Assembly (NCBI GenBank): GCA_963920765.1
Contig: OY987248.1
Coordinates: forward strand, 14,170,539-14,234,538
DNA: 64,000 nucleotides
Reading direction: 5' to 3'
Source of the DNA: Ulota crispa
Taxonomy: Eukaryota; Streptophyta; Bryopsida; Orthotrichales; Orthotrichaceae
Shown here: one piece after another, positions 35,784 through 47,399 of the stretch
How positions within the stretch are numbered: the stretch's first letter is position 1
How the letters are laid out: each line of letters begins with the position of its first letter
Translations under genes and position numbers: made by a program
The notes under the pieces: model-generated
Databases searched by the model: none
Seen by the model: only the letters and a program-made list of their open reading frames with translations
Told to the model about the DNA's origin: nothing

Positions 35784-36299
35784 GAGCATCATGAATGAAA
35801 CATTCTAAACAACTAACTAAACATGCTGTTATTTTTTTAGTGTAAAATTAGAGCTTACAAATACAATTAGTGGAAGCACATCACTAAACTGTATAAATAG
35901 ACACAACAAATTTTGGATTTTGGTCTCAAACTATAAGCTTAGAGCTCATTGAAAGCAAGCGTAAAGACAAAAAAATATAGTGGAGCACATTAAATTATGC
36001 TCTAAAAAGAAAAATCAAGGAAATGGCATAGCAAGCTTTAAAAAATCACCCTGCCCTTTTCATGGGTTTTCTTTCTTAAGTAGACTTTGTGTGCCATACT
36101 ATGTTTTTTTGGTTTTGACTTTTTTTTAATAGGCTTGATGTTTTTTTGTATAAAGTCACAATCCAAAATTGATTGTGTCTTGTTCAAAGAATTTATGAAT
36201 GTGCTTCTAATGATTGTAATTACAAGCTCTAATTTTACCCTAAACAAAAAATGATAGCATATTTAGTGAATTGTTTAGAGTGTTCTATTCATGATGCTC
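35784..36299. mobile_element. Tourist-like MITE, GAGCATCATG ends
   Basis: A 516-bp element with inverted ends of about 85 bases beginning GAGCATCATGAATGAAACA, flanked by TAA on both sides (35781-35783 and 36300-36302). TAA duplications are typical of PIF/Harbinger (Tourist) elements. The left TAA is part of the TTAA bordering the previous element, so this insertion used that TTAA as its target. Confidence 0.8.
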
Positions 36300-36347
36300 T
36301 AAAAAAAGTCATGCAAATGTTACAACACTGCAAGTCTCTACAACTAA

Positions 36348-36719
36348 GGGCATCTCTTGCACCATGCTTTGCAACACCTGGATAAATGAGATTTGATGGG
36401 GATAATGATGCGAACCTTGATAGCAAGGCTTGAAGTTCTCCTACAGCCATGAAACCTTCCGGACCTACACTTGCATTACAACAAATCGCACGGTTACACC
36501 TGGCTATGGAGTGGGGTTGTGAGTGAACAATGCATGAACAGTGCTCGCGAGGGACTGTGAAGGGGGCCTAGAGAAAGCTGAAATTTGACGGGTATGCAAC
36601 TCAATCTGAAGGCCCCGCGACCTGCACAAGGACGTGTCGAATGCTGTTAGGGACTTGAATTGCAAAAGCGTTACGAGTTGAACACAAAGAGCTATTCTAG
36701 CGTGCTGCACGAGATGCTC
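36348..36719. mobile_element. Tourist-like MITE, GGGCATCTCTTGCACCATGC ends, GC-rich interior
   Basis: A 372-bp element; the ends read GGGCATCTCTTGCACCATGC and, inverted, GAGCATCTCGTGCAGCACGC, with TAA duplications at 36345-36347 and 36720-36722. The interior (36400-36690) is far GC-richer than anything nearby and may be a captured host fragment. The minus strand is open for 78 codons but no family is recognised. Confidence 0.78.
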
Positions 36720-36722
36720 TAA

Positions 36723-38541
36723 GTGCAAAGTCCCACTCATACATTTGCCTATGTAGCCTTGCCTAATCTTGCCTCATATTTTACAACTGTCTAAACCTTA
36801 GTCCATTACATATTTAACAATTTTTTTTCTTAATCTTACTGTTCCATATAAAGAGGTTCAATTTACAATACCAAGTATCCCAACATGCAAGAAAGAAAGA
36901 TAAGAAGATATGAGATACACCTTTAATTTTTTAAAGTATAAAGATGACACTTTTATTTACTTTTTGAATTTAACACAAACCACTTTCACAATACTGTTAC
37001 TGCCCTATTCTTTGATAGATTTGCCAACCACGTAAGGTTTCTCTCCAAGGAGATGCAATGGACTCAAGTGTGTTGTGGAACAACTGAAGATAGAGGATAC
37101 AAAGCAGGTGAAGGCCAATGTCAATTATGGGTCTATGGAAATATCAAAAGTTGGACAGTGGCTAGGAATAAGCAAAGGGTAGTGGCAAACCATGAACAAA
37201 ACTCATATATGTAGGTAGTTTGTGATTACATGCCTTTAATTGTAAAGTCCCTTCAATATTCAAGTACACTATCAAAAAATTCATGGTTAAACCCAATTTT
37301 TTTTAAAATTATGTTTAAGAAATTTCAAGACATGTCGAATCTTTATTTAAGTTACCATGAAGAACTTAGAAGCACATGAACATGCATAGAAAATATCTAA
37401 AGAAATTTTTTGGTGGTTGATTGTTCTCTTTTTAAATCACGGATTTGTCAATGGTCAAGACGTTGATTTTATCAACACTCAGTAGTATTTAAAACAATCA
37501 CATCACACTTGACATTGGTCATTTCATCATTTGTTTATAGTTCCCATGGGTTTTCCGAAAGAAAGTTAAGATCGATCTTATGTCAATTTTTTTAAATCTG
37601 GACTATTTGTGTATTTTTGTACTTTATAGGCTATTTGTTAAATTATGAACTATGCAATACACTGGGGGATGTTCCAATATTTTGGCAAAACATCAAAGAT
37701 CTCCTTATAAACAAGCAATATACAAGGAAGATTTCAGTTTTTGAATATTTTCAAAATAATAAAATGGGTCTTTTGCTCTTGAACAGTAGATAAATATGAC
37801 AATTTTTTTGAGTTTATTAAAACACTCAAATTGCTATATTGAGAAAAAATGATGTATGACCTTCAAATAATTTGAGAGGCCATGTTGTACAATTATGGGT
37901 TAGAGATCAAAGAGTAGTCCAAATTTCCAAAGGCGTGTTTTAAAGTGCAACTCAAGTAATATTTTCCCCAACAAAAACAACTTTCTTTGAAAAAAAGCTA
38001 TAAGTAGAATCTCAATCAATAGTTAGTTATTTAAAATTTAAACAAACCACGTGATAAACATGCACCATGATCATTTAATAAAAAAGAATGTGGGGTAATT
38101 TGTTTTAAATGTTAATTATAAAAGCCTTTGATATCAATTTTGAATTCATGCATAAATTCTAAGACATCATATTAGTATTGTTTAATTCCTCAATGACTAT
38201 GAGATTGCAATTTGAGGTCAACAACATTTTGAGGTTAAATAAAGTCTTACCATGATGCTATTTTTATTATTCTATAAAGAATAGTTGCGAAAGTCTCTTT
38301 TGGCTTTTGAATGTCAAAAAAACATACTTAGAAAATAAGGAGATGTAAATTGGATTTAAGAAAACAATGTATAAGTTCACTTAAATCATAAAACAGATTT
38401 TGGAATAGGACCAATTGATTGTAGCGACATACGACATCGTTTTAATTCAACGTTGAACCAGACTTTCAAGGTTTACACATAAATAAAGGGCTAAATGAGT
38501 TCCAATTGCTTTAAAAAGTCTGATTCTTTTTTTATCAAACC
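36723..38541. other. AT-rich stretch, nothing recognised
   Basis: There is no gene or repeat I can support over 1.8 kb. Confidence 0.4.
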
Positions 38542-38545
38542 TTAA

Positions 38546-39181
38546 TCCCTTACCGCCAAAGGCAGATCTTGAGCATCTCAGAATCTGCTCTCAAGTGAAC
38601 AAAATGTCAATATTTTGATAAATTTTGTAAGATTTTTTTTGAAATGTAACCGTATAAATTCAAGCTAGACATGTTAGAGATTACATGGGAAAAGAAAATA
38701 CAATAACATTTATAGATTAAAAAATTATAAGATTTGATCATGAGGGTGTTAAAATGTGAAATTGATTTAAAGTCTTTCAATCCTCTTTTCACATCTCAAA
38801 TTTAAAATTGAGGGTACTTAAAAAGTATGAGTATGTAAAGTATAATATGCATAACCCCAATCAATTTATAACTTCTCAAAATCTATTTTACAAATTTTTT
38901 AATTCAATTTCTAATGTAGTATTTTCTCCAAATTCTAGTGTACTTGAGGCTCATGTCCAAGAGCCCTCAACACTAGAAAGTGAAGATTTGCAATGGACAC
39001 CCTTTCACAAAATCTTGAATAGACAAATTATAATTAGTCATTTTCAAAATCAAACTTTTGATACTAACAAGACCTCAACAAGAACTTAAAAAAAATCATT
39101 GTAACTAATTTTGAAAAAAATTTATAAATCCCAAATTACAAACAAGCCGGGATAGTTTTGGTCCCCTTGGGCGGTGAGAGG
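38546..39181. mobile_element. TTAA element, singleton (636 bp)
   Basis: The tips are TCCCTTACCGCCAAAGG and the inverse CCTTGGGCGGTGAGAGG, with TTAA at 38542-38545 and 39182-39185. The interior shows no relation to the other subfamilies. The open frame at 38808-39089 (GTG or ATG start uncertain) inside it is unassigned. Confidence 0.75.
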
Positions 39182-39185
39182 TTAA

Positions 39186-41694
39186 AACATTTTGATCCGT
39201 CCGTAATGCTTGTTGTGTTTTAAATTTTTGTGTGATTCACAACATGTTTATTAAAAACATGTTTAGTTGAAAGTCTTGTGGCTAACATTTAAGATAAACT
39301 ATTCAAGTTTTTCAAACATTTGGGTAGTTGCATAGTCGGTTGATCCAAAATGCGTGTCTCATTCAACTTTTAGGAAGATGCTTTGATTGTAAGGCTTATT
39401 TCTTATAGAAGAAAGAGATTGGAAGCATCCTAAATTAGTGAATATGTTCTATACTTGTTCATAAAACAAAATATATAATCAATATTTGTTAAAGTTGATA
39501 ATTTAAGAAATAAGGGACTTTTCCATGCATATATTTGGAGTGTCACATTCACAACATCCTATGAAAATGATAGATATAATGTATCAAGTTAGCTATAATG
39601 CGTACATAGGGACTACATATGTGATTTAGTATCTTTTAAGTATTTCAAAAACGTGCTATAATTTTAGACAAGTGATACACAATAAAAGCTATGGACTTTT
39701 TAATGCCCAAACTAAGGCTGAATGTTTAAGCGGCAATATCTTAATGATTTTAACATTTTTTTAGTTTAACTTTTTTTCTATTGCAAAAGCCTTTCAAATG
39801 GCTTCATGGGCTTGGTCTTTTTTTTATAATGCATGTATTTGTATAAAGGAAAAAAAACACTTTGTGATCCACACTTGCAGAAATCTCAAAATGGACTTTT
39901 TATGACATTTTATCCGCCGTGTTTGGATCAACCAATCATGCAACTACCCATTTGACTTTTAATTTTGGCATTTTTTTTTGTGTCATGTGTGAATACATTC
40001 CAAAAGCTTTAAAAAATAGAAGAATTTAGTTCGAGTTATTCTTCCAATTTTACAATTTATAGATCCAAACACATGGATATGCTTTATTAGTAATAGATTG
40101 CAAATTTCATCTGAAAACTGCCATTATATTCAATTTCACATGATTATTCATTCTTAAAGGCATAAAATCGATTTAAGCCCATTTCAAGATTTTGATTATT
40201 TTGGGCCAGTTACAAATTGTACAAATTTGAGATTTTTGAAAGCCCACAATTGTATATTATTGTATATAGGATGACAAAAAAATATGATTTTTACCATAAT
40301 ATTCTACATTGTAATTTACATTTATGAAACTAATTATGGTCAAATTTCAAATACTAAGCATGAGTTTTTTTAGTAGTTTTTATAGCTTAAATCAACACCA
40401 ATAATTTGCAAATCTTGAATTCTTGATGACTTATAAAGGACATTTTAATTTCACCTCTCAAAAGCAAAAGTAAAAAAACTTGTTTGTGCATAGTAGCACA
40501 CTGAAAATTTGGAATAATTATGTAGACTACGTAGATTTTGATTGCATGGGTCTAAGGATCTTTTAAATCCTTGAAGGTTGTGAAGGTCCAAATAACATCA
40601 CAAAACAATACAAACATATTCAAAAGCCATAAAGCATAATAAGAAAGGATGGATGAATTTTTGGAATATAATTAGATGGCCTAAAATTCAAAGCTCCATT
40701 TATTAAAGGTAAAAAAATGGGCTTCAGCATTAGGAAAATTGTATAAAAGAACACAAAATGTAAAAAAAAGAAATATGCTTGATGGCCATAAACATAGTAA
40801 AAATAATACTTCTACATATGACACTTAAGTTGTCAAAATTCAATAATAAAATTTGTTTTATTAGAGTTGTGGGTGTCACATTGGATAGGTAGTTTATTTG
40901 CATGCCCATTTGCCAGTGCCTAATTGAGCACTTGTCAATTTGACTTAGTCAACTCATAGTTGACTTCAGAAAATGGTAGATTTTTTCACCTTTGTACACG
41001 ATGGTGAAAATCATTGTTGCCAACATAAAGTCAAAATTTGGATTAAAACCATGGCCACATCATGTAATGAAGATAAAAAATAATAATTTAGTTATTCTTT
41101 TTTTAGATCAAAAACCCTAAAAAAATCCTACGCAGTACTAGATATACACTTTTGTTTGTGTTGTCCAAATCGCTTGTCTTCTTGTCTTGTTCAATAGTAA
41201 AATCTTTCGCAATGTGACAACAGTGATTGGGATTTGTTTTCTCTTGAAGAAATATTGTTTGTCTATATTAAGCTTTAAAAATTAGAGCTAATCTAAATGA
41301 TGAGCTAAAACTAGTATGGGTTTTAGGGTTGCTTCACACTATGGCCAACCAAATTAAGAGGATGTGAGATTAAGTGGCCAAACTTTGTTGAGGGGCTAAA
41401 GAAATGGATTGAAATTAGGCAATAAATACTATTTTTGAAACCTTTGGCCGACCTTAGTGTGAAGTTTTCAAAGGCCAAGTTCAAAATCCAAACTCTTGGT
41501 AATAAACTTTTGCATCCTATTAACTTGCATAACCATAGTGTGAAACCTCCAAAGGCCAAGCCCAAAGTCTACATCCATGACATTTATTTAAACTTTCCAA
41601 TCTAATGGCCATGATCTTGTCAAATCTTTATTGTTTTATGGAAAAAAATTGACCTCTTGAACGTAGTTTGGATCTCCATTCTGCTTAACCCCTA
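39186..41694. other. AT-rich stretch, nothing recognised
   Basis: No gene is supported over 2.5 kb. Between 41330 and 41580 a weak duplication (GTGTGAA.CTTCAAAGGCCAAG, seen near 41457 and 41548) is present. Confidence 0.35.
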
Positions 41695-41698
41695 AAGT

Positions 41699-42554
41699 TC
41701 TTTTGTGTTTACATGGTCAAATGGCTCAAAATTGACCTCTCTTAATAAAGTGATTAGTAAATCAAAATTTTGATTTTTTTTCAATAATTCAACCATAAGA
41801 TCTATTTTGTCACTTACTTATGTACATCTTCTCAAAAATTCAAACTTTGTGAGGGCATACTTCATTAGATTATAACACTTAAATTAGGGGCAAACCTTTT
41901 TTTGAAGGTTCTCTTAAGTGTTAATTTTTTTCTTTGGTCATTCAAAATGATATCTTCCATTTCATGAATTTCTTATGCAATTTAATTTTTTTGTAGAGCA
42001 TGAAGTTGGCTATATGCCTTACATGATCACCCAATGCTTAAAACATAATGAAAAAAAATTGGATGCGAGAATTGCTTTGTTCAAATTGTAGCTACACTAA
42101 TAAATAAAACTTCACCAAAGAGATTCTTATTGAAATAAATCTCAATTATAAAATCCATATGGCATAAACCTAGAACATCATGTGGAGTACTTGCCAAAAG
42201 AATTTTAAAAATAAAATAAAACTTAAAATAGAAGTTATTATATAGTCAAGGAGAGTTGACTGCAAATTTTGCCCATTGACCAAGCCATTGTAGAGTGCTT
42301 TTGAACACTATTTGGGCAATACCCTTCCTCAATCCCTCTATTTCTGAATTTTTTTAAGGATGCCCATGTTGACATCTAAATCACATCTAGTACCATATCT
42401 CACTCAAAAATGATTCAATTCCACTTTTTTTTGGGAGGTATGCAAGCTTTTCAATAAGCACATACACCTTTAGAATCTTTTCTTTTGTATTTACTTGGGA
42501 AATGCTTGCCCAAATATCCCAAAATCCAAAGTGGGCTCCTTGGTCCTTTAGGGG
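41699..42554. mobile_element. TTAA element, long family (856 bp)
   Basis: The tips are CCCCTAAAGTTC and the inverse GGTCCTTTAGGGG, with TTAA at 41695-41698 and 42555-42558. The right end keeps the family landmark 'cttgcccaaatatccc'. A MITE begins eight bases after its right TTAA. Confidence 0.82.
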
Positions 42555-42565
42555 TTAACTCAAAC

Positions 42566-42844
42566 TAATGCCATATTTGTTAATTTGGAATAAAATGCCC
42601 ATTTTGGGAAAAAACTAAGTTTGAAGTAATCCCCTTAAATCAAGCTCTAGGTTTAAGTAGTATTTTTTTGGGTACATGTGCCCTCACTTGGGAGGAGGAA
42701 TTTGTGAGGGACAAAATTTTAGTGGCTCAGATTGAATCTAATACCTTCGAATCTAGCGTTTAAATGGTTTAAGGTAACTTTTTGGGTTTAAGGTGAAGTA
42801 CAATTTGGGAATCGCATTTTTCCAATTTAACGAATATGGCATTA
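42566..42844. mobile_element. MITE related to the 1.4-2.1 kb pair
   Basis: The inverted ends are TAATGCCATATTTGTTAATT and the matching right end. The interior 'gaggaggaatttgtgaggga' and 'ttagtggctcagattga' align with copy 2 at 1838-2085 in the same orientation. It is a diverged third member. Confidence 0.75.
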
Positions 42845-42897
42845 ACTCCTTTTGAGAGGTCATTGTTTTGGTTGAAAAAGTGATGTCATCTAGAACA

Positions 42898-43041
42898 CAT
42901 TACTCATTAAATTGGGAAAAAAATACATTTTGGGACATTTGGATTTCATGTTTTTTCAAGAGTATACAATAAATAATACTTTAAAAAAAAACAATTTCAA
43001 AAGTCCCAAAATGTCTTGTTTTCCTAATTTAATGAATAATG
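42898..43041. mobile_element. Short hairpin element, 144 bp
   Basis: Inverted ends of about 39 bases begin CATTACTCATTAAATTGGGA and include 'acattttgggac'. The tip core (TCATTAAATTGGGA) resembles that of the preceding MITE family, of which this may be a deletion derivative. Confidence 0.75.
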
Positions 43042-43204
43042 TAAAATAGGTAGTTTGGAGACTACAAACTTTGGACTTTGGCTTTTTTTGTGAAGGGTCA
43101 AAAGACCAAAGTCTTGGTTTCTTGCAATCTAGTTGGTGGGAATTGACAATCTCTATGCTTTTAGCCATAGTGTGAATTGTGAAGTGGCCCTTAATTTGTA
43201 TAAA

Positions 43205-43398
43205 CACTAAAAGAAAAACAAGGATAAACAAGTCCACAAATCACAACATCTAGGTCACCAAAACTGCCTTGCAACTCCACAAACAACTGCACAACAACTG
43301 CATGACTAGATTGTAGTTGTGCAAATGTTGTGGAGTTGTTGTGCAATTGCAAGGCAATTCTTGTGACCTAGTCATTTATCCTTGTTTTTCTTCTAGTG
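43205..43398. mobile_element. Palindromic mini-CACTA, 194 bp
   Basis: It starts CACTAAAAGAAAAACAAGG and ends CTTCTAGTG, flanked by AAA on both sides. Almost the whole element is an inverted repeat (the 'ttgcaactccaca' and 'tgtggagttg' arms), so its transcript would fold into one long hairpin. Confidence 0.82.
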
Positions 43399-43489
43399 AA
43401 ACAAAATTTCTAGGGAACTGATGTATGTTCACCCAAGGTTTGCTATATATACACTTGGGGGAGGAGGGAGAATCAATTCTAGATATTTA

Positions 43490-43640
43490 TCATCAACAAG
43501 TTGAATTTGAAAAAATTAAATTCATATTTGGATTTCATGGTCTTAATTTAGTCTAGAACCACAAAGGAGGATACAATTGAACAATGTCCAGTTGAAAAAC
43601 TTAACTAGGGGGCAAATTATTACTTTTCCCTTTGTTTTGT
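43490..43640 (+). repeat. Dispersed repeat D, copy 2
   Basis: Uninterrupted copy containing 'catatttggatttcatggtc', 'ttaatttagtctagaacc' and 'caaattattacttttccc'. It serves as the reference for the two copies that carry insertions. Confidence 0.65.
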
Positions 43641-44133
43641 GAAAAAAGCTATTAGCCATTACAGGAAAAATGAGCTCAAGAGAAGGCCCCTGTGGGAAGT
43701 GGTGGGAGGGGTCAAAAGCATCTAAATGTAATGTCCTTTTTCAAATAAAAAGAAACTAATCCCCTATACCCACTTACAAGTACTTAATGAGAATAATGTC
43801 TTTTTACAATATCATATGCTTTTTGTTTGATGAGTGTCCTTGTTAGATTGGGAATTCTAGTCCTAGTTTATTCTTGTGTCCCACTAAAGGTCCTTGCATT
43901 TGTCATTGTCAATTTGTCATATTATAATATTGTTTTCCATCATCAATCCTTTTGTTATGTACCATGGTACACTTGAGTAGTTCATACAAGGTAGAGACAC
44001 TTGTGTAGGTATCTTACTTATGCTTCTCCTACCTAGATAAATAGGGTGGTTTGTCAAGGTTGGGAGGCCTTTTCTTTAGCTCATTTTTCCTCCAATGTTT
44101 TCCACTGGGCGTTGATTGATGGTATTGATCAAT
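43641..44133. other. AT-rich stretch, nothing recognised
   Basis: No gene or element is supported here. Confidence 0.4.
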
Positions 44134-44272
44134 CAGAAGAAAAACATGTCCTAAACAACTAGTTCACAACGACTACAAATATCCTATACAATTATATAGT
44201 GACTCATTTAGAGTTGTTTAGGACATTTGCAATTGTTGTGAACTAGTTGTTTAGGACACATTTTCTTTTAGT
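44134..44272. mobile_element. Decayed mini-CACTA-like hairpin
   Basis: Inverted arms 'gtcctaaacaactagttcac' and their complement are bounded by CAGAAGAAAAA on the left and TTTTCTTTTAGTA on the right, close to CACTA tips (expected CACTA/TAGTG) but with changes. Confidence 0.55.
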
Positions 44273-44840
44273 ATATCCTCCTTTGTGGTTCCCTATTTCT
44301 AATAGTGTAAGCTCCCATGTTCATTCCCTATTTACACATGCAAGATGTGTAAAAGAAACTTCCACCGTCACTAAGGTAGACATATCCATTGCTGATCACC
44401 TCCTAATGCTGCACTCTACATTTGAGGTGTTCTCCACACATTCTTGTACCCAAAGTTGAGCAGCAAATGCCACTTGCACAAGCGCATCATGCCACATGTC
44501 AACTTAGGAGCTAGTCCAAGAGGGCTAGAATTGGGATCATCAAGTACATGTATAGGAACACATCCAAGTAGTTTCAAATTTTAATCTACAATTACTTATA
44601 AGGTCCTATGAGCTGTAACTTTGCCCTTTGATATAAAATATTATACAATAAATTTTTCCACAAAAATGACGTTCCATGATAACTTGTTGAAAGGCTGATC
44701 CTACTGCTTGCTGTACTCTAAACCCTTACACGGTCGGGTATGGGTATACCTACCTTAGACCGTTGCAACTTCCAAGGGAACTCACCCTCACACAGGGCGG
44801 CATCGAAAGGTAAAAGAGAAACCTAGAAAAGAACCAACTT
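44273..44840. other. Left shoulder of the GC-rich island
   Basis: GC rises through this stretch; I see no supported gene. Confidence 0.35.
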
Positions 44841-45194
44841 GTCAGGGCTTCTTTCTCTCTTGCAATGACAAACAAAGAAAAAGCAACTGAAGTAGTTCGG
44901 ACTTCAGAGAGAAATGCTGATTCGAAACTGGGAAATTTGATACTTTTTTAATATGCTTTTTCATTTTGTTGGTTTTCGTTGCTGTTTTCGAGGAGCGAGC
45001 TGTTTCATCGTCATCGAAGCTTTCTGGGGTTGTCTTATCTCGTTGTCCGTTCGTTGCTTGTGTGCAACAGCCAACATGCCATTGGGGCATCGGACGGTAC
45101 AGTGACGACGGCTGAAGGACCAACGGCGCAGCAGCCAGCCTCCAATCCAGCCTCCAGTCCACACTCCACTCCAAACTCCATAGCTGAAGCCTGA

Positions 45195-45839
45195 AATGTT
45201 GAGTGTCTGGTGTCTACTGTTGAGAGTAACGACCCATTCAAAAGGAGGCTAGTAATAGTACGCGCCGTAGAGGCAGAGGCCGATTGGGCGGAGGCCGCCT
45301 TTAATGTCGATTACAGGCACCGAGGAATGTTCCACACGGCCAGAAATAGCCTAACGAATTGCTTCCAAATGATCATCGCCAGAGAATCCTCTAGAATCAT
45401 AGGATTCTCTCTCCTTTCATTTCAACCGGAAGTGCTAACGCTTGCAGCCTCCTGCCCAATGGGTCCAGATTGCCTCACTCCTGTTCACTCCTGTTTGCTG
45501 GCCATGGCGGGGATACGCCAAAGTCAATTTAACCTGGCCCTGGAGCAGCAGGTGTTATTTCCCCCTAGTGGTACACGTTCATTTAATAATAATAACAATA
45601 ATAATGCCCACTGTTTCCAAACTTTCAAGCCTTTGGCTTGCTCTTTTCGAGTTGTCTGTCCAGGCATCAAAATGATGCCGTCCTGGTACTACTACTCCCT
45701 TCTCGCTATTTCCATTACACAACCTTTTTTTTTATTTTTTTTTGTCGCTTGGCTAAACCAACAACCAGTCTCACAGATCCAGAAGCCAGCCGGCCAAGCG
45801 GTTCAGAACAAACACAACAACAACAACTGCAGCAACTAA
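45195..45839 (+). CDS. Longest open frame of the GC-rich island, unrecognised
   Basis: The plus strand is open for about 214 codons. There is no ATG before residue 40 of the track start at 45210; an ATG at 45327 would give 170 residues. By a rough hand estimate at local base composition so long a frame is unlikely by chance, which is the main argument for coding. Visible features are an Asn run (about seven N, from AAT repeats near 45585), a hydrophobic segment likely to span a membrane (YYYSLLAISITQPFFLFFFV) and a Gln/Asn-rich tail. The early part (RAVEAEADWAEAAF) is acidic and helical-looking. It may be an exon. Frames on the minus strand are also open in parts. Confidence 0.25.
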   Translation, partial: NVECLVSTVESNDPFKRRLVIVRAVEAEADWAEAAFNVDYRHRGMFHTARNSLTNCFQMIIARESSRIIGFSLLSFQPEVLTLAASCPMGPDCLTPVHSCLLAMAGIRQSQFNLALEQQVLFPPSGTRSFNNNNNNNAHCFQTFKPLACSFRVVCPGIKMMPSWYYYSLLAISITQPFFLFFFVAWLNQQPVSQIQKPAGQAVQNKHNNNNCSN

Positions 45840-46093
45840 ATAGCCTAAGTTGCCTAACCCATCCCAAGTTGTTCGCGTTTGTGAAGTTACCCAGTTTCCC
45901 AAGGAAGGGAAAGAAGGGCAAAATATCAAAGTGCCGCATGCATGCACTCCGTAGAGCTCACTTGGATTTCGTACTGTTTCTCCTACTTACTACTCTAGTG
46001 GGGTTGGGGTTGGGGTTGGGATGCAGCAGACTGTGGCAGGCAGGCCTGAAGATCACATCCACTCTAATGCCCCTGAAGAGTTGCCTAACTACT

Positions 46094-46520
46094 CTACAGT
46101 GATTGGGAGTTCCCTATACGTACCCTCCAGCCAGTCAGAATTGTCACGTCAGCACCCATCCAAGTAATGTGAGCAGCCTGGGTGTGAAATGACAGAAGTG
46201 AAAACTTAGCTCTTCCCCCACTTGTGTCTGGTAGTTCTGGTCCCTTGGCAGAATCCAGATGTAACGCTACCCCCATGGGAATGTAAAATAAAAACTTGAT
46301 TGTGAATTGCCCTGCCCCCTGGTTCAAATCAATGACACTCACCACGTCAATTCCGCTCAATTCACATGATTCTGAGCGCCATCCTGTGACAACACTGAGC
46401 CAAAACTGAGCCAAGACTAAGACAGGTAACTTACTGCTTTCAGAAACTAGGAATGCTGGAGATTTACGTTTCAGGAGCTCGTTTTGAAAAAGTACCAAAG
46501 TCCTGAATTTCTGCTTATTG
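46094..46520 (-). CDS. Possible minus-strand exon in GC island, unrecognised
   Basis: About 142 codons are open with no ATG near the beginning, ending in a stop at 46094. The composition is protein-like (for example SGIDVVSVIDLNQGAGQFT, GADVTILTGWRVRIGNSQSL at the end). It lies downstream of, and on the same strand as, the TATA-box promoter at 49.25 kb, so it could be an internal or terminal exon of that unit. No family is recognised. Confidence 0.22.
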
Positions 46521-46613
46521 TTTTAACGAAATCCACGTTTCACTTGACTGGACTTCGACTTCACTGCACCCAGCCACCAGGGTAAGTTGAACTAAGTTGC
46601 ACTCCAGTTCAGA

Positions 46614-46922
46614 ATGTACAATTGCTTGCTAGAACTTGGAACACCTGAATTCACTTCCTTATCGACGGCATTGATGAATGCAACCTTGACTGACCCGAGC
46701 TCACATTCAAGCGTTTGGTTGAATATTCCACATCCAAGTTTTGGCGCCACGTTCATGCTACCTAGTTTTGGGCTTTTGCAACTTTTCTCGGTTCCTTTTC
46801 AGCATCCTATGTTCTCCAGTTACAAATCAACCCTTTCTTCCAGACGTACTGCAAAACAGATCGAAAAAGATGCTGCTTTAGAGGACTCCAACGCTTGTTC
46901 TTCGCCAAGGAGCACTTTGTAA
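46614..46922 (+). CDS. Possible small protein, 102 residues, unrecognised
   Basis: A complete ATG-to-TAA frame. The product starts MYNCLLELGTPEFTSLSTAL, has a hydrophobic middle (FGLLQLFSVPF) and a charged, serine-rich end (AKQIEKDAALEDS). It is the best complete ATG frame in the island, but the overlapping opposite strand is partly open and no promoter was assigned. It could equally be an exon or chance. Confidence 0.22.
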   Translation: MYNCLLELGTPEFTSLSTALMNATLTDPSSHSSVWLNIPHPSFGATFMLPSFGLLQLFSVPFQHPMFSSYKSTLSSRRTAKQIEKDAALEDSNACSSPRSTL

Positions 46923-46989
46923 TTCTATCACCAAAACAAGCAAGTGGCATGCTCGTAGTGCATTGTAATGAGACAAGGTCGTCAAGGTT

Positions 46990-47373
46990 GTGAATCCAGC
47001 TGTCGTGCTACATGATGATATTTGTACAAAGGGCACAGAAGACCTTGGAATTGAAGGCATTTGTCTTTTGGACTGCATCGAAAGAGACACAAGGCTGACA
47101 CAGTCGGCGCAACCCTGGTCTTCGAAAAGTAGACAACAATACATTCGTTGCGGTATCCTCGGCGGATGGATTCATCTTACTCGTCTTCATCCGCAGCATT
47201 GTTGTAACGGACACACCAGCCCTTTACCACCATGCAGTGACCATCACAGTCACCATCTCCACGCACTGGTTCACTCTACTGTTGGCTCGACTGCACTCAG
47301 TCCACTGGTTCTTTCTCAAGCAAATGATGTGAAACTTAACTTTACTAAAACTTTGGAACTTCCACTTTACTAG
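46990..47373 (+). CDS. Open frame in GC island, unrecognised
   Basis: The frame is open for 127 codons from a GTG, ending in TAG. The first half is Cys/Asp-rich (HDDICTKGTEDLGIEGICLL), the second His-rich (PCSDHHSHHLHALVHS). The opposite strand over 47008-47214 is also open and protein-like, with CxxC pairs, so the coding strand is undecided. Confidence 0.15.
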   Translation: MNPAVVLHDDICTKGTEDLGIEGICLLDCIERDTRLTQSAQPWSSKSRQQYIRCGILGGWIHLTRLHPQHCCNGHTSPLPPCSDHHSHHLHALVHSTVGSTALSPLVLSQANDVKLNFTKTLELPLY

Positions 47374-47399
47374 AATGCATGGATGGGGGACTGGTGCTG

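Noticed and set aside
46000..46020. TTGGGG repeated three times, telomere-like
   Set aside because: Only three and a half units within GC-rich unique sequence; too short and isolated to be telomeric.
46310..46340. GGTTCAAATC, reminiscent of a tRNA B box
   Set aside because: No matching A box, acceptor stem or cloverleaf could be drawn around it.
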